Shown in pieces: positions 1 through 7,274 of a stretch of DNA of 64,000 nt (the first letter of the stretch is position 1; each line of letters begins with the position of its first letter). The notes below the pieces were generated by a model that was not told the origin of the DNA, ran no database searches, and saw only the letters and a list, made by a program, of their open reading frames with translations. Source of the stretch: Bacillota bacterium (GTDB lineage Bacteria > Bacillota > Clostridia > Christensenellales > Aristaeellaceae); contig JAEZTL010000031.1 of assembly GCA_023421395.1 (NCBI GenBank), forward strand, positions 1 to 64,000. Direction: 5' to 3'. The position numbers and the translations under genes are program-made.

Positions 1-1
1 C

Positions 2-247
2 TCGGCGGTTTCCGAACAGAGCGCGGCGGCGAGCAAGGAGCTGTCCGGGCAGGCGGAGATGATGCGGGAGTCGGTGAGCCGGTTCAGGCTGAAGTATATG
101 GCGGGCGCGCCGGCGAAACCCCGCGCCGCCATCGCGGAGGCGAGGGCCGAGGTGCCCGGAAGAGCCGCCGCGAAGGCGGAGCCGGTGCGAAAGTCGTCCG
201 GAAAACCCGTCATCGCGCTGAGCGACGAGGAGTTCGGAAAGTACTGA
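2..247 (+). CDS. Methyl-accepting chemotaxis protein, C-terminal fragment
   Basis: The gene enters from the left edge; only about 81 residues are present. The open frame begins before the internal ATG at 59 and reads SAVSEQSAAASKEL, then SGQAEMMRESVSRFRL, the conserved end of the cytoplasmic signalling and methylation region of chemotaxis receptors. A basic, alanine-rich tail of about 50 residues follows and ends in EEFGKY. Known for the family: transmembrane receptors that control CheA/CheW. The ligand-binding part is outside the window, so nothing can be said about the signal sensed. The call rests on the MCP tail motif and is fairly safe; the tail itself has no recognisable docking pentapeptide. 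Confidence 0.8.
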   Translation, partial: SAVSEQSAAASKELSGQAEMMRESVSRFRLKYMAGAPAKPRAAIAEARAEVPGRAAAKAEPVRKSSGKPVIALSDEEFGKY

Positions 248-311
248 TCTGACACGCATCAGGGGGCATAATTTCACCGCGTTCAGGCAAAATAGTGGCG
301 AGGTGATCGGC

Positions 312-446
312 ATGGCGAAAAAAGGAAACAGGACAACAGGAAAGCAGAAAGAGCTGCAAAACGCGATCGAATCCATTCCGGGGGACAATCGCAACCAGAA
401 CCATAATGCAAAGAAGGAGGCGCTGGGGCCCAACACGAAGCGTTGA
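312..446 (+). CDS. 44-residue basic protein, CPC_1213-like
   Basis: A short frame of 44 codons starts at an ATG five bases after a good ribosome binding site (AGGTGA, 301-306). The product is hydrophilic and lysine/asparagine-rich and ends in HNAKKEALGPNTKR. The ending KEALGPNTKR resembles what I recall of a small Clostridial family annotated CPC_1213; that link is from memory and is the main uncertainty. The function of the family is unknown to me. The gene stands alone and is followed at 502-531 by a strong hairpin, consistent with a monocistronic transcript. There is no membrane segment or signal peptide. Confidence 0.6.
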   Translation: MAKKGNRTTGKQKELQNAIESIPGDNRNQNHNAKKEALGPNTKR

Positions 447-501
447 AGGAGTCGATATCGGCGCTCCCGTAGATATCGGAAGGGAAGCGTTATGCAAATC
501 A

Positions 502-536
502 ACAGGGCGGGAGACTGTGCTCCCGCCCTGTCTGTT
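502..536. terminator. Bidirectional hairpin terminator
   Basis: Perfect 12-bp arms ACAGGGCGGGAG / CTCCCGCCCTGT around a 6-base loop, followed by CTGTTT on the + strand and by a weaker T-rich stretch on the - strand. It lies between the 44-residue gene and the convergent collagen-like gene, and can serve both. Confidence 0.75.
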
Positions 537-599
537 TACGGAACAACTTGGCGCTTGGACCTTTGTGTATCATCATGCGTTCGTGTTTCCGGCATCGAT

Positions 600-1727
600 C
601 TACTTCAGCTTCAATTCCGCAGTATCATAGATGCCGATGACGCCAATATCCCTTTTCAATCTCAGTGTAAGATCCTTTCCGGCCGCTCCGGGCAACGTGG
701 TAATGTCAATGGTATAGGACAGCGGATCGCCCTCGCGACCAAATGTGTACGCTGTGCGGAAGGGGACATAATCCTCGTCCGCGGTTGCCGTCTCATCCAT
801 GGTGTACACCAGAATGGTGAAACCATTGTCGGTATCGTAGCAGGAATCGTCTGGGTTCAGGAACGATAGCGTGAACGGATAGGTGCCGCCGGCGGGCTGA
901 ACCTGACGATCGGTATCCAGTGTTACGACGGGCGGGTGACAATGGACCGTATCCCCCTTCTCGCCCTTCAGTCCCCGTTCACCGCGATCGCCCTTCTCAC
1001 CTTTTTCGCCCTTTTCACCTTGAAGACCCTGTTCACCGGGATCACCTTTATCGCCCTTCTCCCCCTGAAGCCCGGGTGCACCGTCTATGCCATCGACGCC
1101 ATCCTCGCCGGCGGGGCCCTGAGGACCGGGAGCTCCGTCCTTACCGTCGATACCGTCCTTACCGTCGATACCGTCCTTGCCGTCAATGCCATCCTTACCG
1201 TCGACGCCGTCCTTACCGGCAGGGCCGGCGGGGCCTTGACAGCCGGTGAAGCCTCTCGGACCCTGAGGACCGGGAGCTCCGTCCTTGCCGTCGATACCGT
1301 CCTTACCGTCGACGCCGTCCTTACCGGCAGGGCCGGCGGGGCCCTGACAGCCGGTGAAGCCTCTCGGTCCCTGAGGACCGGGAGCTCCGTCCTTGCCGTC
1401 GATGCCATCCTTGCCGTCGATGCCGTCCTTACCGTCGATGCCGTCCTTACCGTCGATGCCGTCCTTGCCGTCGATGCCATCCTTGCCGTCGATGCCGTCC
1501 TTACCGGCGGGGCCGGTGGGCCCCTGGGGACCGGGCTCGCCGTCTTTGCCGTCCTTACCGTCCTTACCGTCCTTGCCGGGATCGCCCTTCTCTCCTTTTT
1601 CTCCTCGAGGGCCAGTATAGCACTGCGTGCTAATCTTTGAATCGTCCGCGCGAACCAACGGCGCCAACGTTACCGTGATCAGCATCAGCAGTACCACGGT
1701 CAGGGAAAGCGTCTTCTTCCATCTCAT
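600..1727 (-). CDS. Secreted collagen-like protein with C-terminal Calx-beta-like domain
   Basis: A 375-residue protein. Residues 1-27 form a signal peptide (MRWKKT, a hydrophobic stretch, then LVRADD). Residues 39-260 are 74 uninterrupted Gly-X-Y triplets, dominated by GKDGID/GKDGKD, with one longer unit (GAPGPQGPRGFTGCQGPAG) present twice. Residues 261-375 form a beta-rich domain with ETATADEDYVPF, the kind of motif seen in Calx-beta domains. Cysteines at residue 36, inside both GFTGC units, and just after the triplets (VHCHPP) could tie the three chains together. Bacterial collagen-like proteins often sit on spore exosporia or cell surfaces; location here is inference. There is no LPXTG anchor and no obvious BclA-type C-terminal domain. 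It is on the same strand as, and 171 bp downstream of, the Suv3-like helicase. Confidence 0.85.
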   Translation of the reverse strand: MRWKKTLSLTVVLLMLITVTLAPLVRADDSKISTQCYTGPRGEKGEKGDPGKDGKDGKDGKDGEPGPQGPTGPAGKDGIDGKDGIDGKDGIDGKDGIDGKDGIDGKDGIDGKDGAPGPQGPRGFTGCQGPAGPAGKDGVDGKDGIDGKDGAPGPQGPRGFTGCQGPAGPAGKDGVDGKDGIDGKDGIDGKDGIDGKDGAPGPQGPAGEDGVDGIDGAPGLQGEKGDKGDPGEQGLQGEKGEKGEKGDRGERGLKGEKGDTVHCHPPVVTLDTDRQVQPAGGTYPFTLSFLNPDDSCYDTDNGFTILVYTMDETATADEDYVPFRTAYTFGREGDPLSYTIDITTLPGAAGKDLTLRLKRDIGVIGIYDTAELKLK

Positions 1728-1898
1728 ATAACAACCAACACCCCCTCAATGTGTGGCGTTCCCTCGAACACCCGACACAATGTATGCGGGTATGTGATTG
1801 TGTAAAACTCGAAACGGATTTTTTGCCTTCCTTAGAACCGTATCCGCGCGATCTGTCACGCGGACCATTCAAAAGCCTGAGACCATCTCTTTTTGTGC

Positions 1899-3659
1899 CT
1901 ATCGACGGCTCAACTGACGATTGATCATTTCGCTCACACGACTTCGCACCGCATAAACCCACGCCTCGTCAAAGGGCAGGCCAAAAGCGCGGGAGAATCC
2001 ATAGTACAGGTTCACGGCCTGATAATACCCTTCCAGCCATGCGATATCCTGCCGCTCCATCTCCGGTGGAGTCAGCCTTGGTGTGTGATGGATAAATACC
2101 GCCTCAACATAAGAGAGGAACTGCATCATCCGCTCGTCGCTGTGCACGTCGAAGGGCAGCAGAATCAGTTGCCACTGGATCTTTTCCGGCAGCCTGTAAT
2201 GCGCGATCCGGTCCAGCACCATGAGGGGATCACGGACATCCATCTTCCGGTAGCAGGGCAGGGCTTCCTCGCGGGTGCTCCACAGCGCCAGTTTTTCGCG
2301 AAGAGGCAGTTGGCGGATGTCGAGAAGCGCCTCGCTGGGGCCGACGACGGCCTGCTCGACGGGTGCATCCTCGGCTTCTAGCTGCGCTTTTAGAAATGCT
2401 TGACCGCCGGACATGGCGGCGACGTAGCCCACATCGTAGATGCCCAGGCGCCCGGCACGCCCGGCGATCTGCTTGACTTCCTGAGAGGTGAGCGGGCGGA
2501 TCTCCTCGCCGTCATATTTAGACAGATCGGTGAAGACGATGCGGCGGATTGGCAGGTTGACGCCCATGCCGATGGCGTCGGTGGACACCAGCACGCCCCG
2601 TTCACCCCGGACAAAGGCGGCGTACTGAAGCCGCCGCACTTCCGGCGGAAGGTCCCCGTAGATCACCGCAGCGGGAATGCCGCGCTCCGCCAGCAAACCT
2701 GACAGCGCGATCACTTTTTTCTTGGAGAAGGCGACCAGCGCGTCGCCTTTTTCAACCGCGCCAAGCGGCACGTTTTCCATCTGGATCTCGAGCGGCACGG
2801 TGCGGGCGTACTGGTGGTACTCCACTTCGTCCCCACAGTCCCCGATCATGCGAACCAACTGGTCGTAGGCATTTGACGCGCCGCACACATGGATTTCCGG
2901 GCACTTCAGCCCCAGGATCGCACGCGTCCAGGCGGCTCCGCGCTGGGTGTCGGCGAGAAGCTGCGCCTCGTCGATCACCGCCACGGGGTAAGCCCGTTCC
3001 AGGTTCAGCTTTTCCACCGTGCAGCTGGTGAGCTTCGCGCCTTCTACCAGGATCTCCTCTTCGCCCGTCAGCAGGTTACAGCGCGCGCCGGACTGATTCA
3101 TCCACTCGTAGTTCTCCAGCGCCAGCACCCGGAGCGGCGCCAGATACACGCCCTGACCGATTTCCATCAGCCGCTGGATGGCCTGATAGGTCTTGCCTGT
3201 ATTGGTTTCGCCCAGATGCAGCACAAATCTACGACGCATCTTGCGTGCGCCGGGGTATTCGTCCTTGGGGTTGACGGGGAGGCGACGGTTGAATTCGTCC
3301 GCAAGCAGCTTCGGGATGTGCCGGGAGAAGAGCACCGACAGAATGCCGGCGCTCACGTAGGCGCGGAAATTCCCCCGAACCACCTCGTCGAACTGGAAGC
3401 TGGTGGCGTGTTGCCGATTGTAGTCCGCGAGAATTCGCCGGGAAAGATCCTCCAGTAGGCTTAGATAATTCTTATAGACGTCGTCCAATCCCCGGGGCGC
3501 GTGGGCGCGCAGCCGCGAAAGCGCCTTGATCTTTTCGCGGACGGTGGCCTCATGCTGCCACAGATGCCGCTCTTTCGTTCTCGAGGCGATGGATTTGATT
3601 TGAAAATACTGCCGCCGGATCGCCGCCAGTTCGAAATCCTGCCGCTTTTGAACCTTCAC
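1899..3659 (-). CDS. Suv3-like DExH-box RNA helicase
   Basis: A 586-residue superfamily 2 helicase. It has Walker A GETNTGKT (residues 150-157), a DEAQ Walker B box (230-233), the motif VSTDAIGMGVNLP near residue 370 and motif VI QIAGRAGR near 400. The GETNTGKT and QIAGRAGR forms are typical of the Suv3/SUPV3L1 group, which in mitochondria unwinds RNA for degradation together with an exoribonuclease. The N-terminal 140 residues are helical and basic. Bacterial homologues are scattered and little studied; the function here (RNA turnover) is inferred. It appears monocistronic. The start chosen is the only ATG before the conserved region with an open upstream gap; the frame is clean throughout. 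Confidence 0.82.
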   Translation of the reverse strand: MKVQKRQDFELAAIRRQYFQIKSIASRTKERHLWQHEATVREKIKALSRLRAHAPRGLDDVYKNYLSLLEDLSRRILADYNRQHATSFQFDEVVRGNFRAYVSAGILSVLFSRHIPKLLADEFNRRLPVNPKDEYPGARKMRRRFVLHLGETNTGKTYQAIQRLMEIGQGVYLAPLRVLALENYEWMNQSGARCNLLTGEEEILVEGAKLTSCTVEKLNLERAYPVAVIDEAQLLADTQRGAAWTRAILGLKCPEIHVCGASNAYDQLVRMIGDCGDEVEYHQYARTVPLEIQMENVPLGAVEKGDALVAFSKKKVIALSGLLAERGIPAAVIYGDLPPEVRRLQYAAFVRGERGVLVSTDAIGMGVNLPIRRIVFTDLSKYDGEEIRPLTSQEVKQIAGRAGRLGIYDVGYVAAMSGGQAFLKAQLEAEDAPVEQAVVGPSEALLDIRQLPLREKLALWSTREEALPCYRKMDVRDPLMVLDRIAHYRLPEKIQWQLILLPFDVHSDERMMQFLSYVEAVFIHHTPRLTPPEMERQDIAWLEGYYQAVNLYYGFSRAFGLPFDEAWVYAVRSRVSEMINRQLSRR

Positions 3660-3813
3660 GGGGCCGCACCTCTCTTTGCCGTGCTGTCGTCAGTATACCA
3701 CAAACCGGACGGTTTTCAGTCGGCGGCCGGTACGGGCGCAAAATTCGATAAATCCTCCGGATGTGTTTAAAACCCAGAAAGAGTTGTATACAATATAATT
3801 ACAGGCAATCGAA

Positions 3814-4110
3814 ATGCCGGAGGACTGGAGGAGCGAGTTCAACCCGCTGAAGTTGGAAAACCAGTACTGGTTTTCACTGAACGCCAGCGCGAAGGAAGTT
3901 GTATGCCTGAACAAACCGCTTCCTTGGGAGATCGATCTGACTTATGCACGGTACATTGCGATGAGGGTGCTCTGGCGGGCGGGGACGCCCTCGGTCAAAG
4001 CGTTGAGGCGCAGACTGTTTCTGGTCGCGGACGGCGCCGTGCGGTGCCGTGATGCGTGGGATGAGCGCAGCACCATACTGTCCATCACGCCGGAGAATAG
4101 TGTGCTTTAA
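3814..4110 (+). CDS. Small hypothetical protein (doubtful)
   Basis: A 98-codon open frame with no recognisable homologue. It is preceded by a TATAAT box (3794-3799) but has no convincing ribosome binding site before the ATG, and no good -35. Composition is mixed, with a central basic segment (KALRRRLF). A perfect 20-bp palindrome (3856-3875) lies inside it and gives the same peptide, ENQYWFS, on both strands, so the overlapping reverse frame (3690-3914) is a mirror artefact at that spot. It could be a remnant of a larger gene or a non-coding stretch. Confidence 0.3.
   Translation: MPEDWRSEFNPLKLENQYWFSLNASAKEVVCLNKPLPWEIDLTYARYIAMRVLWRAGTPSVKALRRRLFLVADGAVRCRDAWDERSTILSITPENSVL
3856..3875. 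repeat. Perfect 20-bp palindrome
   Basis: GAAAACCAGT followed directly by its reverse complement ACTGGTTTTC. It lies 60 bp downstream of a TATAAT box in a region with no certain gene. Too long to be expected by chance in a given place; it could be an operator or cruciform-prone site. Nothing else in the window repeats it. Confidence 0.6.
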
Positions 4111-4229
4111 ATGTGGCCAGAGGCGACCCCAAGGAGGCTCGTGACCGCGTCTGGCTCAAAGCCGAAGAAGCGAAAATGCCGGTTGCGTTTCCGTACAGGA
4201 GTCTGGACCAAATAAAGGAGAATGAGAAC

Positions 4230-4763
4230 ATGACTGTCTATGATTTCAGCGTCAAAAATGCCAAGGGAGAGGCGGTTCAGCTTTCGCAGTTCGAGGGCAA
4301 GGCGCTTCTGATCGTCAACACGGCCACCCGGTGCGGGCTCACGCCCCAGTACGAGGGCCTTCAGGCCATCTACGACAAGTACAAGGATCGCGGCTTTGAA
4401 ATTCTGGATTTTCCCTGCAACCAATTCCTCGGGCAGGCGCCGGGGACCGACGAGGAGATCGGCGCGTTCTGCACGCTCAATTACGGTACCACGTTCCCAA
4501 GATTCGCAAAGATCGACGTCAACGGCAAGGAGGCCGATCCGCTCTTTGTGTGGCTGAAGGGCCAGCTGCCCGAGGACCGGGGCGACGAGGAGACGGCGTC
4601 CTTTGAGAAGAAGGTCAAGGTGTTCAAACCCTTCGCCAAACATGGCGACATCAAGTGGAACTTCGGGAAATTTTTGATCGACCGTAAGGGCAACCCGGTG
4701 GCGCGTTTTTCGCCCGCGCTGACGCCGGAAAAGCTGGAGGCGGACATCGAAGAGCTGCTGTGA
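4230..4763 (+). CDS. Glutathione-peroxidase-like thiol peroxidase
   Basis: A 177-residue thioredoxin-fold peroxidase. The frame is open from 4113, but the ATG at 4230 is chosen because AAAGGAGAA lies just before it and the product then starts at the usual family position (MTVYDFSVKN). The peroxidatic cysteine is C35 in NTATRCGLT; the second family motif is FPCNQF (C63), and C81 follows in AFCTLNYG. The conserved WNF with FLID closes the active site. Cysteine replaces the selenocysteine of animal enzymes. Bacterial members of this type usually take electrons from thioredoxin rather than glutathione and detoxify organic or hydrogen peroxides in the cytoplasm. It stands alone, with a strong terminator directly behind it. 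Confidence 0.92.
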   Translation: MTVYDFSVKNAKGEAVQLSQFEGKALLIVNTATRCGLTPQYEGLQAIYDKYKDRGFEILDFPCNQFLGQAPGTDEEIGAFCTLNYGTTFPRFAKIDVNGKEADPLFVWLKGQLPEDRGDEETASFEKKVKVFKPFAKHGDIKWNFGKFLIDRKGNPVARFSPALTPEKLEADIEELL

Positions 4764-4769
4764 ACGGAT

Positions 4770-4803
4770 AAAAAGGCCCCGCGCTGATGCGCGGGGCCTT
4801 TTT
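4770..4803. terminator. Intrinsic terminator
   Basis: Arms AAAAAGGCCCCGCGC / GCGCGGGGCCTTTTT around a TGAT loop, directly behind the peroxidase gene. The A-tract and T-tract make it usable from both sides, so it also serves the convergent Rieske gene. Confidence 0.9.
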
Positions 4804-4823
4804 GGGAATCCGGGGCTGCGGCC

Positions 4824-5795
4824 TTAGACCTCCGCCCGTTTTTTCAGTTCGTCCCGCATCCGGCGGTACTGGATGATCGGCCCGTCGCCCATCAGCAGTT
4901 TTTCGGCGGAGCGGTAGGCGGAGGGCTTTGGCTTCTGCGTGACCACCACGCGCCGGTCCTGCCGTTCCACGATGAAGTTCAAAAGGCTGCCCGCCATCGC
5001 GATCAGACGGTTGAGGGAAGCGCTGCCGGTGAAACGGTTGTAAAAGCGGATGTAGAGGATGGTGTTCTCATCGTCAACCGGCGCGAAGAAGATGACGATC
5101 TTGAGCTTTTCGCTGATGTGGTTCATCCAGAGGTTGGGAAACTTGAATTTGAGGTGGGTGTCCTTGATCTCGCATTCGGCGGGCGGCCGGGGTTTCTGCC
5201 CGCGATCCACCTCGTTGTTGGCGCTGGTGATGATGACGCCGCCCTCGAACACCACCTTCGGCCCATTGACGAGGGTTTTGTTGCCCCGGCCGATGGTATT
5301 GTGGTGTACGATGGGTACGTGCACCACATCCAACTGGTTTTCGATGGCGCGGGAATAGTGGGCCGCCCAACTGTCCCGGATCTCATAATAGGAAAAGCCT
5401 TCCAGCTCGCCGCCGAAGAAGGGCAGTATGTCGGCGGATTTTTCCGGGTCGCCGTACCAAAGGTAGATGATGCCATAGGCTTCTCCCACGGGGTAGGCGC
5501 GCACGTTGTAACGGCCCAGGTCCTCGGTGGAGGCGCGGCCGTTGGCGGGAATGAAGGTGCATTGGCCGGAAGGATCGAATTCGAGACCGTGAAAGGGGCA
5601 GCGGATGGAGACACCCTCCACCCTGCCACAGCTCAGCGCCGCGCCACGGTGGCTGCACTGATCCTGAAGACAGCCCAGCGCGCCGCCCTTTGTCCGGAAC
5701 AGCACCAGATCCAGGCCCAACCGCCTGACGGCGGTCAGCGCGCCGGGTTTGACGGAGGCCGAGGGAAGGATCGCGTACCATTGATTGGGGATCAT
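4824..5795 (-). CDS. Rieske [2Fe-2S] non-heme iron oxygenase, alpha-subunit type
   Basis: A 323-residue protein. Rieske cluster ligands are C47-S-H49 and C66-P-F-H69 with the usual 16 residues between the pairs. The mononuclear iron site is in NQLDVVHVPIVHH (H159 and H164, with N153 and D156 nearby). Such proteins insert oxygen into aromatic or terpenoid substrates, or demethylate them, using electrons from a separate reductase. No ferredoxin or reductase gene is adjacent, so the electron donor is unknown. An oxygen-using enzyme is noteworthy beside otherwise anaerobe-like genes. It is monocistronic and convergent with the peroxidase gene. The substrate cannot be read from sequence. Confidence 0.88.
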   Translation of the reverse strand: MIPNQWYAILPSASVKPGALTAVRRLGLDLVLFRTKGGALGCLQDQCSHRGAALSCGRVEGVSIRCPFHGLEFDPSGQCTFIPANGRASTEDLGRYNVRAYPVGEAYGIIYLWYGDPEKSADILPFFGGELEGFSYYEIRDSWAAHYSRAIENQLDVVHVPIVHHNTIGRGNKTLVNGPKVVFEGGVIITSANNEVDRGQKPRPPAECEIKDTHLKFKFPNLWMNHISEKLKIVIFFAPVDDENTILYIRFYNRFTGSASLNRLIAMAGSLLNFIVERQDRRVVVTQKPKPSAYRSAEKLLMGDGPIIQYRRMRDELKKRAEV

Positions 5796-5930
5796 GCGCG
5801 CACCGCCTCATATGCCAATTTTCGACATTATACCATCTGAAGCAGTTGGGCGCAATGAGGAAATGCGGCGGATCGCGCGTCGACGCTTGTCGCGCTTGTG
5901 CAGCCGCCTTATGCAGATTGTGTAAATCGC

Positions 5931-5960
5931 TTGACAAGCGGGGGAGGGCAGGCTTATGAT
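5931..5960 (+). promoter_or_regulatory. SigA-type promoter of the transporter leader
   Basis: TTGACA (5931-5936), 18-bp spacer, TATGAT (5955-5960). Predicted start near 5967, giving a leader of about 280 nt before the substrate-binding-protein gene. Confidence 0.75.
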
Positions 5961-5966
5961 ACTATC

Positions 5967-6247
5967 CGTAAGACGCTCCCTGGCGGAGAGGCCGAAAAAG
6001 GCTTCCCGCTTGACGGGCTGCCCGATGGGCGGATGCGCTCGGCTCATGGGGATGGATTCTACTTTGTAGGTTGGGTTGAACGGTAGGAACAGTAGGTTCC
6101 TCCACCATTACTTCGAGGGCAAGGTCGCTCGTTGAAGCTGCTTTTTTGTGCTTCCCCGCGGCAAACGGCCGCCCTCGCAGGTAAGAGGGCGGCTTTCTTT
6201 TTCGCGCGCCGCGCCGCGCGAGCATTAAGATAGGGAGGGTTTCCGCA
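5967..6247 (+). ncRNA. Long structured 5' leader, unclassified candidate riboregulator
   Basis: About 280 nt between the promoter and the ATG at 6248 without a credible reading frame. Visible hairpins include GCCC-GAT-GGGC near 6020, an extended stem at 6082-6106 (GGTAGGAAC with GTTCCTCCACC), GAAGC/GCTTC (6134-6154), and a strong terminator at 6168-6203. A terminator inside a leader is the layout of riboswitches, T-boxes and attenuators. I looked for the T-box TGGNACC core and for purine, SAM, TPP, glycine, lysine, cobalamin, c-di-GMP, c-di-AMP, guanidine and THF aptamer cores and found none. Since the downstream transporter belongs to the TrpX type, control by an amino acid is possible but unproven. 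Confidence 0.55.
6168..6203 (+). terminator. Leader terminator (attenuator candidate)
   Basis: GCCGCCCTC / GAGGGCGGC around an 8-base loop, then TTTCTTTTT. It sits 45 bp before the start codon of the substrate-binding protein, so unless it is prevented from forming the transporter cannot be expressed from the upstream promoter. Confidence 0.8.
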
Positions 6248-7210
6248 ATGAAAAAAATGTTTGTTATGTTTCTGGCTCTGACGCTCTTCTGCCTGCCGGT
6301 GTTCGCATCGGCGGAGGAAGCGGTCAAGACCATCGGCGTGATTCAGTATGTGCAGCACGTCGCGCTGGACTCCGCCCGCGACGGCTTCGTTCAGGCGTTA
6401 AGCGACAACGGCTATGTGGACGGGCAGAACATCGCGCTGGATCTCCAGAACGCCCAGGCCGACGCCTCCAACCTGGCCACGATTTCAGACCGCTTCGTCG
6501 CCAACAACGTGGACCTGGTGCTGGCCATCGCCACGCCGGCGGCCCAGTCCATCGCCGGCAAGACCACGGAGATCCCGATCCTTGGCACCGCCATCACCGA
6601 CTATGTGGTCGCCCGCCTGATCGACAGCAACGAAAAGCCCGGCACCAACGTGTCCGGCACCACCGACATGAACCCGGTGGCCGACCAGATCAAGCTGATC
6701 CAGGAACTGTTCCCGGACACCAAGACCGTGGGCGTGATGTATACCTCCAGCGAGGACAACTCCGTGCTGCAGGCGGGCATGGCCAAAGAAGCCATCGAGG
6801 CGCTGGGCATGAACTACGTCGAGGCGACCGTCACCAGTTCCAACGACGTACAGCAGGCCACGCAGTCCATCGTGGACAGCTGCGACGCGATCTATATCCC
6901 CACCGACAACGTGTTTGCCTCCTCCATGCCCGTCGTCTACGAGGTGGCCACCGCCGCGAAAAAGCCCATCATCGGAGGTGAGGCCGGCATGGTCAAGAGC
7001 GGCGCGCTGGCGACGCTGGGCATCAACTATTACGATCTCGGCTACCAGACCGGCCTGATGGCGATCCGCGTGCTCAATGGCGAGGACATCTCCGCCATGC
7101 CCATCGAGACGGCCGCCAAGATGGATTACACCTTTAATTCCACCTATGCATCGGCGATCGGCTACACCATCCCCGAGGCCTACGCCTCCTTCGCGGAGCC
7201 CATGGCCTGA
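6248..7210 (+). CDS. ABC transporter substrate-binding protein, TrpX/ABC_sub_bind family
   Basis: A 320-residue exported protein with a signal peptide (MKKMFVMFLALTLF, ending near ASAEE). The mature part matches the two-lobed PF04392-type binding proteins (IGVIQYVQHVALDSARDGF; IPILGTAITDY; IYIPTDNVF; PIIGGE). Members are associated with tryptophan, tyrosine or other aromatic amino acid uptake in Firmicutes (TrpXYZ), but the group is broad and the ligand here is not determined. The ribosome binding site is AGGGAGG. It is the first gene of a three-gene unit with its permease and ATPase. There is no lipobox cysteine, so the protein appears to be freely secreted or anchored another way. Confidence 0.88.
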   Translation: MKKMFVMFLALTLFCLPVFASAEEAVKTIGVIQYVQHVALDSARDGFVQALSDNGYVDGQNIALDLQNAQADASNLATISDRFVANNVDLVLAIATPAAQSIAGKTTEIPILGTAITDYVVARLIDSNEKPGTNVSGTTDMNPVADQIKLIQELFPDTKTVGVMYTSSEDNSVLQAGMAKEAIEALGMNYVEATVTSSNDVQQATQSIVDSCDAIYIPTDNVFASSMPVVYEVATAAKKPIIGGEAGMVKSGALATLGINYYDLGYQTGLMAIRVLNGEDISAMPIETAAKMDYTFNSTYASAIGYTIPEAYASFAEPMA

Positions 7211-7274
7211 CGAGCGCATCATAAGCGCGGGCCGCGTTTCACGCGGCCCGCGCGTCAAGGGAGTACGGTTTTTC

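Noticed and set aside
1080..1580. Short tandem DNA repeats that look like a CRISPR array
   Set aside because: Repeats are in-frame GKDGID codons without unique spacers of constant length.
936..1640. Long open frames on the + strand opposite the collagen-like gene, and repeat peptides in a third frame
   Set aside because: They are produced by the 9- and 18-base Gly-X-Y coding repeats; no ribosome binding sites, low-complexity translations.
3690..3914. 74-codon - strand frame sharing ENQYWFS with the + strand frame
   Set aside because: The shared peptide comes from the 20-bp palindrome; no ribosome binding site.
5967..6247. T-box leader for the TrpXYZ-type transporter
   Set aside because: The conserved TGGNACC antiterminator core is not present, so only an unclassified leader is reported.
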